Of a stretch of 15,112 bases of DNA, positions 6,383-14,344 are shown piece after piece (position 1 is the stretch's first letter; every line of letters begins with the position of its first letter). The notes beneath the pieces were generated by a model. It had not been told where the DNA came from, ran no database searches, and saw nothing but the letters and a program-made list of their open reading frames with translations. Source of the DNA: JANQQZ01 sp039187315 (GTDB lineage: Bacteria; Planctomycetota; Phycisphaerae; Phycisphaerales; UBA1924); contig JBCCZQ010000072.1 of assembly GCA_039187315.1 (NCBI GenBank), forward strand, positions 1 to 15,112. Reading direction: 5' to 3'. The translations under genes were made by a program, and so were the position numbers.

Positions 6383-7935
6383 AGATTCTACTGGTGTTTA
6401 CAACGTTGTTTATGTGTAGTGCTGCGGCTCACGGCCAGCGGTACCTAGAGCCTGAAACCGTAGACGGGAAGAAGAACCAGCGGCGCAGTATTGCGCGATC
6501 CATCACCGATGACTGCTCGAGCGCAAAGCTGTATTTGCAGCAACTGGCGGCGAGGGGGGAGTACCACTACACGCGGGCAGAAATTAGCGATTTTGAGTGT
6601 TCCCAAGCAAGGCTGGCCGCCCGGGCGCGGGGGTGGAAGGACTCTGCGCAGCTCGAGCATGAACGCCGCATGGCGGAAGCGCAAGCAAAGAACGACGAAG
6701 ATATTCTTCGGTGGCAGCTAGATTTCGATGCGCGGATGTCACAGTGGGACAGAGACCTCGCCAGGATGCAGCGAGACTGGTTCAAGCCGCTCGATACGAT
6801 CTGGTCACCATCGCATGCGCCCGGCATCACGCTCCAAGAACTTGTTATTGATCAGAGTGCGTTGCTTTCGTCAATAGGTGCTGAATCGCCATGGGGCGAG
6901 GATGGGCAGTTTGTGTATCAGTCCAGGCCGGGTTCTCAGCTTCGCGATGAACTGTGGGTGCCCTTGTTGGGCAATGAACCACGAGATATTCACGGTTTTT
7001 CGGTACTCCCGGGCGGTATGGATGCGCAGCAGCCTGCCCCGAAAAATGTCGGACCACAGCGAGTGGTTGATGAGGCAGCCTTGGATGCCGATTACATACG
7101 TGCACAGCAGCGATTCAGTCTTGGTATGTCGGCATTGCAGACCCACAATCCGGCCAACACGCTCGAGGCGAGGCTGATTGAAGATCGTGCGATGAGGAGC
7201 ACTCCTTCCACCGCATCCCTGGGAGACCTGCTTGCGGCGGAGCGGGAGGTCTTGGGATCAGGCGAAGCCAGTACGAACGTCGCTGATAACGCTTCTTTAC
7301 CATTCCCTGAACTCGATCAAGGAATGTGGAGTGCGAATTACGAGGATGTCCGAGCAGCTGAGAGCAGGTATCTCTCCAGCTGGGCTGAGTACGTTGGCGT
7401 GCGCGACCCCTTTGAGTTGCCTGACAAGACTACGGCAGAGATCGCGATGGGCTTGTTCCATGCAGCGGGCCATACCACTGAAGCGGGTTCAAATGTCGCC
7501 AACGTCCTGGCCGGGAGTCCCGCTCGCTCTCAATACGATGGTCAGACAGGGGTTCTTGAGCTGGAGATGGATGCTGTTGGGCTAGCGGACTCGTCAGCTC
7601 AGTCGATGGGTCTCGATAAACCAGGGCTGTTCCGCAGAGTCACACGTGTGGGCGATGCCCTCGTGGCAGCTGAGATGATTGCTGGTGGGATACGCGACAT
7701 CACCGACCGTCTCACGGATGAAGGCGATGTCCAGAAATCATCGCGGATAGCGCGGTTGCTCGTGATGGGTGATCGCATTGAGGCGCGTGTGATCGACTAC
7801 GGGCACGCTTCCGAGTATGCAACCACGGTCGAGATGTATGTGCTACCGAGTATCCGTGGGCGACTCGAGCGTGAGCCACAAGAGCTGCGACATCTTATCG
7901 AAACAACGCTTGGCATAGACTCTTCCAGTTGGTAG
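6379..7935 (+). CDS. Exported protein of unknown function, second cargo gene
   Basis: A 518-residue protein starting at GTG 6379, within the upstream gene's last codon (GTGA overlap), so its translation is probably coupled. A short signal peptide (MKILLVFTTLFMCSAAAHGQ) has a likely cleavage after AHG; the cysteine context is a poor lipobox. Residues ~88-140 form a charged helix rich in Trp, Asp, Glu and Arg (EHERRMAEAQAKNDEDILRW). The later part has no motif that I recognise. Residues ~425-515 look like a compact alpha/beta domain (RVTRVGDALVAAEMIAGGIR). The gene converges on the GIY-YIG gene with 61 bp between them and no clear terminator. A partner role with the TPR-like protein in the envelope is inferred from the overlap alone. 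Confidence 0.75.
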   Translation: MKILLVFTTLFMCSAAAHGQRYLEPETVDGKKNQRRSIARSITDDCSSAKLYLQQLAARGEYHYTRAEISDFECSQARLAARARGWKDSAQLEHERRMAEAQAKNDEDILRWQLDFDARMSQWDRDLARMQRDWFKPLDTIWSPSHAPGITLQELVIDQSALLSSIGAESPWGEDGQFVYQSRPGSQLRDELWVPLLGNEPRDIHGFSVLPGGMDAQQPAPKNVGPQRVVDEAALDADYIRAQQRFSLGMSALQTHNPANTLEARLIEDRAMRSTPSTASLGDLLAAEREVLGSGEASTNVADNASLPFPELDQGMWSANYEDVRAAESRYLSSWAEYVGVRDPFELPDKTTAEIAMGLFHAAGHTTEAGSNVANVLAGSPARSQYDGQTGVLELEMDAVGLADSSAQSMGLDKPGLFRRVTRVGDALVAAEMIAGGIRDITDRLTDEGDVQKSSRIARLLVMGDRIEARVIDYGHASEYATTVEMYVLPSIRGRLEREPQELRHLIETTLGIDSSSW

Positions 7936-7996
7936 TGCGCCCGTGCGAGTACATGTCGTTGCTCGGATGTGTCGTTGGCATACACGGCTGCTCACA

Positions 7997-8311
7997 TCAA
8001 AGTAGCCGGTGCTCGATCCGGAGCTGCTTACAAAGACGTGTGAGTCTCCACCTCGTGTTTCCATGCCGCGTGATCCAGTTGTCCCTGTCGAAGCGCGACC
8101 GCTTCAGTTGTCGCTCCACCACAAGGGCAGAGTGACGATCCAAGAAGCATTTCACGGCGAGTAGTCGCCAGCGCCGGCCCCGCGTCCACCCGCGGTTAGT
8201 CGCGCTGTTGTGCTCCCGGAAACGCCGGCGGAGATTGCCGGTGTACCCGGTGTACAGCTCGCCGCGATCCGAGAGCAGGAGATAGACGTGAAAGCGGGGC
8301 AGCCTCGACAT
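7997..8311 (-). CDS. GIY-YIG nuclease-domain protein, UPF0213/YhbQ size class
   Basis: A 104-residue single-domain GIY-YIG protein. The GIY strand is represented by VYLLL (9-13) and the YIG strand by LYTGYTG (19-25), followed by NLRRRFREHN with the usual Arg and His (R28-R30, H34). The catalytic Glu appears to be E66 in VERQLKR, the family's E-x-Q-x-K signature. The domain therefore looks intact. Small proteins of this class include structure-specific nucleases, and related domains occur in homing enzymes. The start at 8311 is chosen because the domain begins there; a longer frame upstream lies inside the primase coding sequence and has no family match. Its first 116 bp overlap the end of the primase gene in another frame. 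A damaged copy lies at 3784-3935. Confidence 0.8.
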   Translation of the reverse strand: MSRLPRFHVYLLLSDRGELYTGYTGNLRRRFREHNSATNRGWTRGRRWRLLAVKCFLDRHSALVVERQLKRSRFDRDNWITRHGNTRWRLTRLCKQLRIEHRLL

Positions 8312-9278
8312 CAACCCGGAGCCGCGGAGGGCGGTGGGGGGTTGAGGTCCGAAGCACGTCGTTCCAGTCGGCGCCGCGGAATGACGGCCGATCGTCGATG
8401 AGAGCCACGTCGATCCGTCCTGACGCCGCATAGGCGTCTGTGATCTTCCGAGAAAGCTGGTCCCCGCCCTCATCGTTGTCCAGCGCCATGACCACCATGC
8501 TCTCGGCGGGGAGCTTCTGGATGGCCGATGCGATCAGCGCAGGCTGGTCGGTGTTGAGCTCGCCGGCGACGCTCACGAACCGCGTGCGGTGATGTCCAGA
8601 GAGCACGGCGTAGCTCAGGGCGTCGATCGCCGTCTCCGCGATGACGAGCTTCTCGTCCTGGTCTTCCTTGCGGCTGCCCCACAGGCCCTTCACCCCGCCC
8701 TTGGCGAACCCGGTGAAGCCCCTGTTCTTGACCTCGTAGCCGCACAAGCCGTCGCGGTTGTAGTGGGGGAAGACGACGTTTCCACGTTCATCGCGACGGA
8801 TGAGCCCGTTGAAGTGCTCCTGAGCGAGCAGCTCCATCGGGATGCGGCGCTCTTCGACCAGGTAGGGGCTGTAGGCCCCGAGGAGCTCCATAGCGGCGAA
8901 CCGGGTGCGCACGAGCATGAGATCACGGGTGATCGGCTCGAGGGCCTGTGCGTAGCTCTCAGGGGCCGGCCGAACGGGAGCAGTGGGGGAGCGCAGCCAG
9001 TCTCGAAGCCTGCGGCGGACGTGGCCGAGGTTCTCGCCGGTGCGGCGCTGCACAAAGTCAATCGCCGTCCCGTTGTCCGTGTGATCGCGGACGGAGAAGT
9101 ACACCCAATGCCCGTCGTGCCCGCGTGCGACGACGAGCTTGTCGCCGTCGGGGTGCACCATCGCGGCCGAGCTCCGTGAGCTGTTCTTGCGATCGAGCTC
9201 GTATCCGAACGACGCCATGAGCTCGGAGAGGTTGATTTCCGTCTTGAAGTGCTCGATTTCGTCGCTGCGTGTGTCCAT
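8196..9278 (-). CDS. Toprim/DUF3991 primase-like protein
   Basis: A 360-residue protein. The N-terminal part (1-95), including DGDKLVVARGHDGHWVYFSV and NGTAIDFVQ, resembles the CHC2-like head of TraC/DnaG-related plasmid primases but keeps no zinc-binding cysteines. Residues ~118-205 correspond to the DUF3991 region. A Toprim domain follows, with E215 in AETAIDAL and the metal-binding D267-x-D269 in ALDNDEGGD. The family usually ends at a K/DWNDVL motif, here DWNDVLR (304-310). The last 50 residues overlap the GIY-YIG gene in another frame and are probably just read-on sequence. The start at 9278 has GAGG nearby; a much longer frame upstream would run antisense through the coupling-protein gene and is rejected. 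It may prime the transferred strand or lagging strand. Confidence 0.82.
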   Translation of the reverse strand: MDTRSDEIEHFKTEINLSELMASFGYELDRKNSSRSSAAMVHPDGDKLVVARGHDGHWVYFSVRDHTDNGTAIDFVQRRTGENLGHVRRRLRDWLRSPTAPVRPAPESYAQALEPITRDLMLVRTRFAAMELLGAYSPYLVEERRIPMELLAQEHFNGLIRRDERGNVVFPHYNRDGLCGYEVKNRGFTGFAKGGVKGLWGSRKEDQDEKLVIAETAIDALSYAVLSGHHRTRFVSVAGELNTDQPALIASAIQKLPAESMVVMALDNDEGGDQLSRKITDAYAASGRIDVALIDDRPSFRGADWNDVLRTSTPHRPPRLRVDVEAAPLSRLSPALGSRRAVHRVHRQSPPAFPGAQQRD

Positions 9279-9295
9279 GCTGGCCTCTGTATCAA

Positions 9296-9324
9296 CACAT
9301 AGCGCAAATCCACGGCTTTGTGAA
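9296..9324 (-). promoter_or_regulatory. Candidate promoter for the primase gene
   Basis: On the minus strand, TTCACA (9324-9319), a 17-bp gap and TATGTG (9301-9296) lie 18 bp before the primase ATG. The match is 5 of 6 at -35 and 3 of 6 at -10. It sits in the short divergent region shared with the coupling-protein gene. For the latter I see only TATCCT (9389-9394), which would give a near-leaderless message. Confidence 0.35.
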
Positions 9325-9404
9325 GTGTGCCCTGCTTTCAGGCTGGTGCGAACTCCCCGATCCACTCCGAAACACGCACACGCGGCGGTATCCTTTGCTG
9401 TCCC

Positions 9405-12400
9405 ATGAGTGATCGTCTTGGGCATGCTGAGTGGGTCTCGCCGGCTGAACTGGCCGGTCGCTATCCGTACGCTGAAGGCGACTTCTGGCTCGGCCGCGAG
9501 CCGATCAGCGGCACGCCGCTCGGGCACACCGACAACCGCCACATCCTGCTGTGCAGCGGCACCCGGGCCGGCAAGGGCACAACGACCATCATCAACAACC
9601 TGTGCCTGTGGCCGGGCTCGGTGGTGGTTGTTGATCCAAAGGGTGAGAACGCCACGGTCACAGCCTCGCGGCGTGGCAGTGGTTCCGAATATTGCGAGGG
9701 CATGGGGCAGGAGGTCCAAGTCCTCGATCCCTTCGGCGCTGCCGACGTTCCCGAGGAAGTGCGGTCCCGCTTCAACCCGCTCGACGCGCTCGATCCGAGC
9801 AGCCTTTCCGTGATCGATCAGGCGGGCCAAGTCGCGGACGCGATCGTGATGGCTAACAAGCAGGCGAAGGACACCTTCTGGGATGATTCTGCGCGTTCAA
9901 TGGTCAAGGGCGTCATCCTGCATGTCATCACGTCGCCCATGTTCGAGGGACGGCGCACGCTGCTCACGGTTCGCGATCTGATCTCTCGTGGTGACCACGA
10001 GGGGGTCGCGATCCTGCGAGAAGACGGGGTTGACAAGCTCCCCTCGGCACACGCGCTGTTGTGGCAGGCCATGTCTCGAAACGAGTCGCTCAACGGGGTG
10101 ATTGCCGGCATCGGCGACAAGCTCGCCAACCTTGTGCTCGCGGATCAGAAGCTCTTTCAGAGCATGCTGCAATCCGTCGATCGACAGACTGAGTTCCTCG
10201 ACAGCCCGCGTATGCGGAGCTGCGTGGAGGCCTCGGACTTTGATCTCGATGATCTCAAGCGCAGCGCGAAAGGTCTGAGCCTGTACCTCTGTCTGCCGGA
10301 AGGTCTCATGGGTGAGCACTTCCGGTGGCTCCGCATGATGCTGACACTGATCGTACAGGCCGTTGAGCGAGACAAGGCGGCTCCGCGCACTGGGCACAAT
10401 GTCCTGATGGTGATGGACGAGTTCCTCGGCCTTGAACGCATAAAGCCTATCGAGCGGGCGGCGTCCTACATCGCCGGTTATGGGCTCACGATGATGTTCG
10501 TGGTCCAAGGCCTGTCACGTCTCAAGGACGTGTACGACCATGCGTGGGAGGAGCTTGTCGGAAACTGCGGCCTGCGCATTTTCTTTGGTGTGGACGATCA
10601 GTTCACGCGCGAATACGCGTCGAAGCTCATCGGCGACACAGAGGTTCGTCCGCAGGTATCCACGATCGGTACTACCGAAGGCACGAACGAGAGCACGACA
10701 CGTGGCACCAGCACGAGCCGCACCGAAGGCGAAAGCTCGGGGTCCTCATTTGGCCGTTCCGCGTCCGTAAGCGAATCAACGTCTCTGAGCACGACGGAAG
10801 GTCAAAACCGAAGCACGACAGAAGGCACGGGTCGGAGCGTCACCGAAGGCCGCAACACGAGCGTGACCGACGGGATCAGCCAGACCGATGGCTGGAACGA
10901 ATCGAGCACGCGAGGGACAAACTGGTCTAAGAACAAGGGGACAAGCCGAAACTCCGGGCAGTCGCACAACGCGAGCTGGTCACCGAACCCGCTGCTGCTG
11001 CGAGAGACGGCGAAGTTCCTGCCGCTTGTTCGTGAAAACGAGACTGCGAACTACGGCTCGAACACATCGATCGGACGGACCGACGGGACATCATGGGGCG
11101 GCTCTCAGTCGCTTCAATCCGGCCGGTCGGGGTCACGGGGAATGTCGCGCAGCAACACGGAGGGTCTGAGTGAATCCGTGACCGATAGCCAGAACCGATC
11201 GATCACGACCGGCGAGAGCTTCTCGAAGACCCAGGGACGGTCCCTCTCGAACACAGAGTCAGAGAGCATCACCGAGACGATGGGGCGCTCGCGCTCTCTG
11301 ACGGATGGCACCAGCACCGCGACGACAACGGGAAGTTCGTCGAGCACGAGCGAATCGACGGCCGAGACGGTCCACAAGCGCCGCCTGATTGCGCCTGAGG
11401 ATGTTGGTCACCGCTTCGATCGACCCGAGGATGGCGAGCCGGGATGGGCTCTCGTGCTGATCGGAGGCAAGCGGCCTGCGGTTGTGCAACGCACGCCGTA
11501 CTACAGCGATCCCATGTTTGCTTGGCTGTTTGATCCCCATCCGAACCACGCGACGCCGACGCGGCTAGTTGGGCCTATCGACATTCATGTGAGGGAGTCC
11601 GGCAAGCAGGAGGCGTCGCTCGCAACGGTGCGATGGCTTCATGCAGAGGGAGAAACCGTCAAACGCGGTGAGCCGCTCTTTGTCGCCAAGGTTCAGCCGT
11701 GCACGTTCCCCGAAATCGACGATGTTCTATATCTCAGCAAGGCTGAGGACGAGCACGGGATCATGCTTCCCACCATCGATCTGGGCGATCAAACGGTCAT
11801 TGCGCGGTCCAGGCACCCAGACCATCGAACCGTTGAGGTTGCTATCCCATCTCCGGTGACTGGCGTGCTCATGCGTCGCGCCGTGGACGATGGCGAGACG
11901 CTTCCGAGAGATGAGCGGTACGCGGTCGTTGAAACCAACCATCGGCGGCACTTGGTGGAGTCAGGCGAGGAACTGGACTGTCCGTTCACGAGGCTGAGGG
12001 CTTTCAAAGCTGCGTCGTGGGATGTGCGTCACCGTGTGGAGAAACTCGAATTCGCCAAGATGGACGCGGAGAGAGAGGCGAAGGCCGAGCAGGAGAGACG
12101 CGAAACAGAAGCGATGGAGGCAAGACGCCGTGATGAGGAGGAACAACGGCGACGGATGGACGAGGAGGCGGAAGCTGCTTCAAGGCGAGAGCGTGCGCGG
12201 CGGAGCTTCGTAGAGCAAGATTTACTCAGCGATGAGCTGAAACAGATCATCGCATCGGGTTCGTGTGTTGTTGCGACCGCTGTCGTGTTCATTGCCCTTG
12301 ATCTGCTGACGCCCATATCTGTTCCGATGCCTGTGGCGATCGTCGCCATGGTCATCGCCTCCGGGATCTTCTACAAGATCACCGACCGCGTGCTGGATCG

Positions 12401-12494
12401 TCGGGAAGAGCACAAAAAACGAACTCGGGCAGATCAATGGGATGCGATGGGAGAGGGACAACAGGACCGTCGATCTGAGCGGTACAACCGTTAG
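9405..12494 (+). CDS. VirD4/TraG-type coupling ATPase with unusual C-terminal domains
   Basis: A 1029-residue type IV coupling protein, the ATPase that brings the relaxase-DNA complex to a secretion channel. Walker A is GTRAGKGT (52-59) and Walker B is VLMVMDEF (333-340, D338/E339); VVQGLSRL (366-373) is the conserved motif after it. The core (1-418) begins at HAEWVSPAELA without the usual N-terminal membrane helices. Residues ~419-656 are Ser/Thr/Gly/Glu repeats. The usual closing segment follows (RLIAPEDV to YYSDPMF, 660-704). Residues ~725-845 resemble a lipoyl/biotinyl barrel without its lysine, ~873-935 are a charged coiled coil, and 947-968 and 972-992 are two membrane helices. The start at 9405 is chosen because the core begins there; no Shine-Dalgarno is visible. 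It meets the mobilization operon tail to tail, overlapping by 4 bp. Confidence 0.88.
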   Translation: MSDRLGHAEWVSPAELAGRYPYAEGDFWLGREPISGTPLGHTDNRHILLCSGTRAGKGTTTIINNLCLWPGSVVVVDPKGENATVTASRRGSGSEYCEGMGQEVQVLDPFGAADVPEEVRSRFNPLDALDPSSLSVIDQAGQVADAIVMANKQAKDTFWDDSARSMVKGVILHVITSPMFEGRRTLLTVRDLISRGDHEGVAILREDGVDKLPSAHALLWQAMSRNESLNGVIAGIGDKLANLVLADQKLFQSMLQSVDRQTEFLDSPRMRSCVEASDFDLDDLKRSAKGLSLYLCLPEGLMGEHFRWLRMMLTLIVQAVERDKAAPRTGHNVLMVMDEFLGLERIKPIERAASYIAGYGLTMMFVVQGLSRLKDVYDHAWEELVGNCGLRIFFGVDDQFTREYASKLIGDTEVRPQVSTIGTTEGTNESTTRGTSTSRTEGESSGSSFGRSASVSESTSLSTTEGQNRSTTEGTGRSVTEGRNTSVTDGISQTDGWNESSTRGTNWSKNKGTSRNSGQSHNASWSPNPLLLRETAKFLPLVRENETANYGSNTSIGRTDGTSWGGSQSLQSGRSGSRGMSRSNTEGLSESVTDSQNRSITTGESFSKTQGRSLSNTESESITETMGRSRSLTDGTSTATTTGSSSSTSESTAETVHKRRLIAPEDVGHRFDRPEDGEPGWALVLIGGKRPAVVQRTPYYSDPMFAWLFDPHPNHATPTRLVGPIDIHVRESGKQEASLATVRWLHAEGETVKRGEPLFVAKVQPCTFPEIDDVLYLSKAEDEHGIMLPTIDLGDQTVIARSRHPDHRTVEVAIPSPVTGVLMRRAVDDGETLPRDERYAVVETNHRRHLVESGEELDCPFTRLRAFKAASWDVRHRVEKLEFAKMDAEREAKAEQERRETEAMEARRRDEEEQRRRMDEEAEAASRRERARRSFVEQDLLSDELKQIIASGSCVVATAVVFIALDLLTPISVPMPVAIVAMVIASGIFYKITDRVLDRREEHKKRTRADQWDAMGEGQQDRRSERYNR
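10659..11372 (+). repeat. Low-complexity coding repeats in the coupling protein
   Basis: Codons 419-656 encode degenerate units of roughly 7-11 residues built on T-(E/D)-G-x-x-x-S, for example TEGQNRSTTEG, TDGISQTDG and TEGLSESVTD. The tract is split in two by a short hydrophobic segment, NPLLLRETAKFLPLV (528-542). At DNA level the units recur around AGCACGACNGAAGG but are not identical, so they have diverged or are under selection for composition. Confidence 0.8.
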
Positions 12495-12907
12495 CCCATG
12501 CTGCGGCCAGTATCTCGGTCGAGTCCCATGCCTGACTGACGGTCTTGGTAGTCTTGGGCGAGCGACCGGTAGTGATCGAGCTGAGCGGCCTTGTCATCCT
12601 TGGCCATCTCATTCGCGTGTCTCTCTCTGTCAGCCTGTTCGGCGATTTCCGGAGTCGGTCGCATCTCATTCCGGGAACCGGTCCCCTGAACCTGCTGAGA
12701 GTCGAGACCCTGCGGTGGTCCCAGGCCGTCACGGCCAGACCCTTTGTCAAACGCTGCCCCAAGGTCAGGCGCATTCTCCAACGACGTGCCTTTGAGACCG
12801 TCGGGCTCGATGGACTTCGCTGCGGAGGCCTCATGGCCGTTCTGCTCGCGCTGAGCGCGCAACATCTCAAGACGGTCGTGCATCTCAGATAGCTGCTGGC
12901 GGTCCAT
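12491..12907 (-). CDS. Small hydrophilic protein, last gene of the mobilization operon
   Basis: A 138-residue protein that I do not recognise. It begins 9 bp after the relaxase stop, with GAGG next to its ATG. The N terminus (MDRQQLSEMHDRLEMLRAQR) is an amphipathic helix, the middle is Gly- and Pro-rich, and residues ~85-125 (IAEQADRERHANEMAKDDKA) form another charged helix. There are no cysteines, membrane segments or catalytic motifs. Its place directly behind the relaxase suggests a relaxosome accessory or a link to the coupling protein, whose gene it meets tail to tail; the two stop codons share the bases TTAG at 12491-12494. The function is unknown. Confidence 0.65.
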   Translation of the reverse strand: MDRQQLSEMHDRLEMLRAQREQNGHEASAAKSIEPDGLKGTSLENAPDLGAAFDKGSGRDGLGPPQGLDSQQVQGTGSRNEMRPTPEIAEQADRERHANEMAKDDKAAQLDHYRSLAQDYQDRQSGMGLDRDTGRSMG

Positions 12908-12916
12908 CCTCGCATT

Positions 12917-14344
12917 CTATCGCGAGCGGCCGTCCTGATCACGGTTGTTGTCCTGTTCACGCGCCTTGCGTTCCTGCTCTTGCTGTCGCGCGTTGAACCC
13001 TTCCAGCAGGCTGCGAAGATCGGACGACGATCGAGGTTCCTGCCGGCCCGATGGGTCCTGCTGGATGGCCGGGCCCCTTTCCTTGCCATGGAAACGGTTC
13101 TTCTCAAACGCCGCTTCGCGTTGCTGCCCGCGTGTTCTCCATTCCGTGCGGTTGCCGGCAAGCTCTAGCTTGTGGCCCAGACTCAGGCTCACACGCTCTG
13201 CCTTGAAGAGAGCACGCTGCTCCACCAGTTGGCGTTTGGCGTCCAGCCTGACCTTCGTGATCACCTTGGTCTCCATCGCCTTCTGCTCCCGCTCGAGGGC
13301 GAGGTCACGAGCGATTTGGGCTCGCTTGAACGCGCTGAGACGGCCGCCGGATGAACTGATGGCGTTGTATGCCTCGATAACGGCGGTTCGACGATCTCTG
13401 CTGGTGATGATCGCCCCGAAGTCGATTGATCGGAGAGCGTTTTCGACCCTGCCGAGGAGCTGTTCCTCCCGCTTCTCAAACTCCCGAAGATCAGCTTGAT
13501 GCTCATGGAATCGCTCCTCCCATCTAGGCCGGAACGCTGCCCTGACGCGATCACGAGCCATGAGTTCTTCACGCTTGCTTTCGTCCTGTATCTCGCTTCG
13601 CTTCGCACGGTGTTTGGCAACCAGATCGGCCGTCTGATCCGTGTGACGCTGCCAGAGCTCGCGTGTCTTCCTGGCGAGCGCCAGGTCGAGCTGCTTCTGC
13701 TCGGCCCTCGTCTTGTTTGCGTCCGGCGCATTGTCGTTCGATGCTTCGAGCTCGTAGATGTGGCGGGGCTTGTCCGGTTCGCCTCGTGTGTATTCGTCGC
13801 GATCACGGGCGGCGTTATTGATCACACGTTGCTCGCAGAGGACCTCGCCTCGTTCCTGCTCGTAGTCCTGTGCCCATCGTGACAGGTTGAGCTTTTCCTT
13901 CGAGCTCGGGAGCATCCGGCCGTCAGTGGGGGAGACCCGGTTGACCAGGATGTGTACGTGCGGCTGCGGCTCATCATCGTGCGAGACGAAGAGTGCCTGG
14001 CGGTCCTCGGCACCGATGGCCCGGATCGCACCAAGGGCCGCCCGCATCATCTCGTCTCTGCTCAGGCCGTCCGCCTCGTCGGGATGCCACGAGAGCGTCA
14101 TGTGGAGCACGGAATCCACCGACTTCCGGCCCGTGCTCTTCACGCCGGCGGTCCGCTTCAACCGCCCTTGATCCATCGCGGTCGCTGCCATCACCCGCCA
14201 CGCGGCGTGCGGATTCGTGGTGGCGAGGTTCCGGGTCGAGGTCCAGGCGACGCGATCGCTCGAGCTTGCCCGGTCCTTGTCGTGGAGCAGGTAGTTCGCG
14301 GCCCCGCTGAATGAGCGCCCCTTCTTGTGGACCTTCGGGATCAT
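12917..14344 (-). CDS. Conjugative relaxase, MobA/VirD2-like (Pfam Relaxase fold)
   Basis: A 475-residue relaxase that would nick one strand at oriT and carry it into the recipient. The N terminus MIPKVHKKGRSFSGAANYLL offers Y18 as the likely catalytic tyrosine. Motif II-like VLHMTLSWHPDE is at 79-90. The metal-binding three-histidine motif is H122-x6-H129-x-H131 in SHDDEPQPHVHILVNRV. This arrangement fits the MOBP/MOBQ-type Relaxase family rather than TrwC-like enzymes. Residues ~200-475 are long charged helices with no helicase or primase domain. The ATG overlaps the stop of the MobC-like gene (ATGA), so translation is coupled. Confidence 0.88.
   Translation of the reverse strand: MIPKVHKKGRSFSGAANYLLHDKDRASSSDRVAWTSTRNLATTNPHAAWRVMAATAMDQGRLKRTAGVKSTGRKSVDSVLHMTLSWHPDEADGLSRDEMMRAALGAIRAIGAEDRQALFVSHDDEPQPHVHILVNRVSPTDGRMLPSSKEKLNLSRWAQDYEQERGEVLCEQRVINNAARDRDEYTRGEPDKPRHIYELEASNDNAPDANKTRAEQKQLDLALARKTRELWQRHTDQTADLVAKHRAKRSEIQDESKREELMARDRVRAAFRPRWEERFHEHQADLREFEKREEQLLGRVENALRSIDFGAIITSRDRRTAVIEAYNAISSSGGRLSAFKRAQIARDLALEREQKAMETKVITKVRLDAKRQLVEQRALFKAERVSLSLGHKLELAGNRTEWRTRGQQREAAFEKNRFHGKERGPAIQQDPSGRQEPRSSSDLRSLLEGFNARQQEQERKAREQDNNRDQDGRSR

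Noticed and set aside
9279..9830. In-frame upstream extension of the primase gene (minus strand to 9830)
   Set aside because: The extension runs antisense through the conserved ATPase core of the coupling-protein gene, shows no family pattern, and the conserved primase-like N terminus starts at 9278 with a usable ribosome binding site.
12379..13161. Minus-strand frame of 260 codons across the end of the mobilization operon
   Set aside because: It overlaps both the relaxase end and the small downstream gene in another frame, with Arg/Ser/Thr-rich shadow composition. The annotated genes have tight operon spacing.
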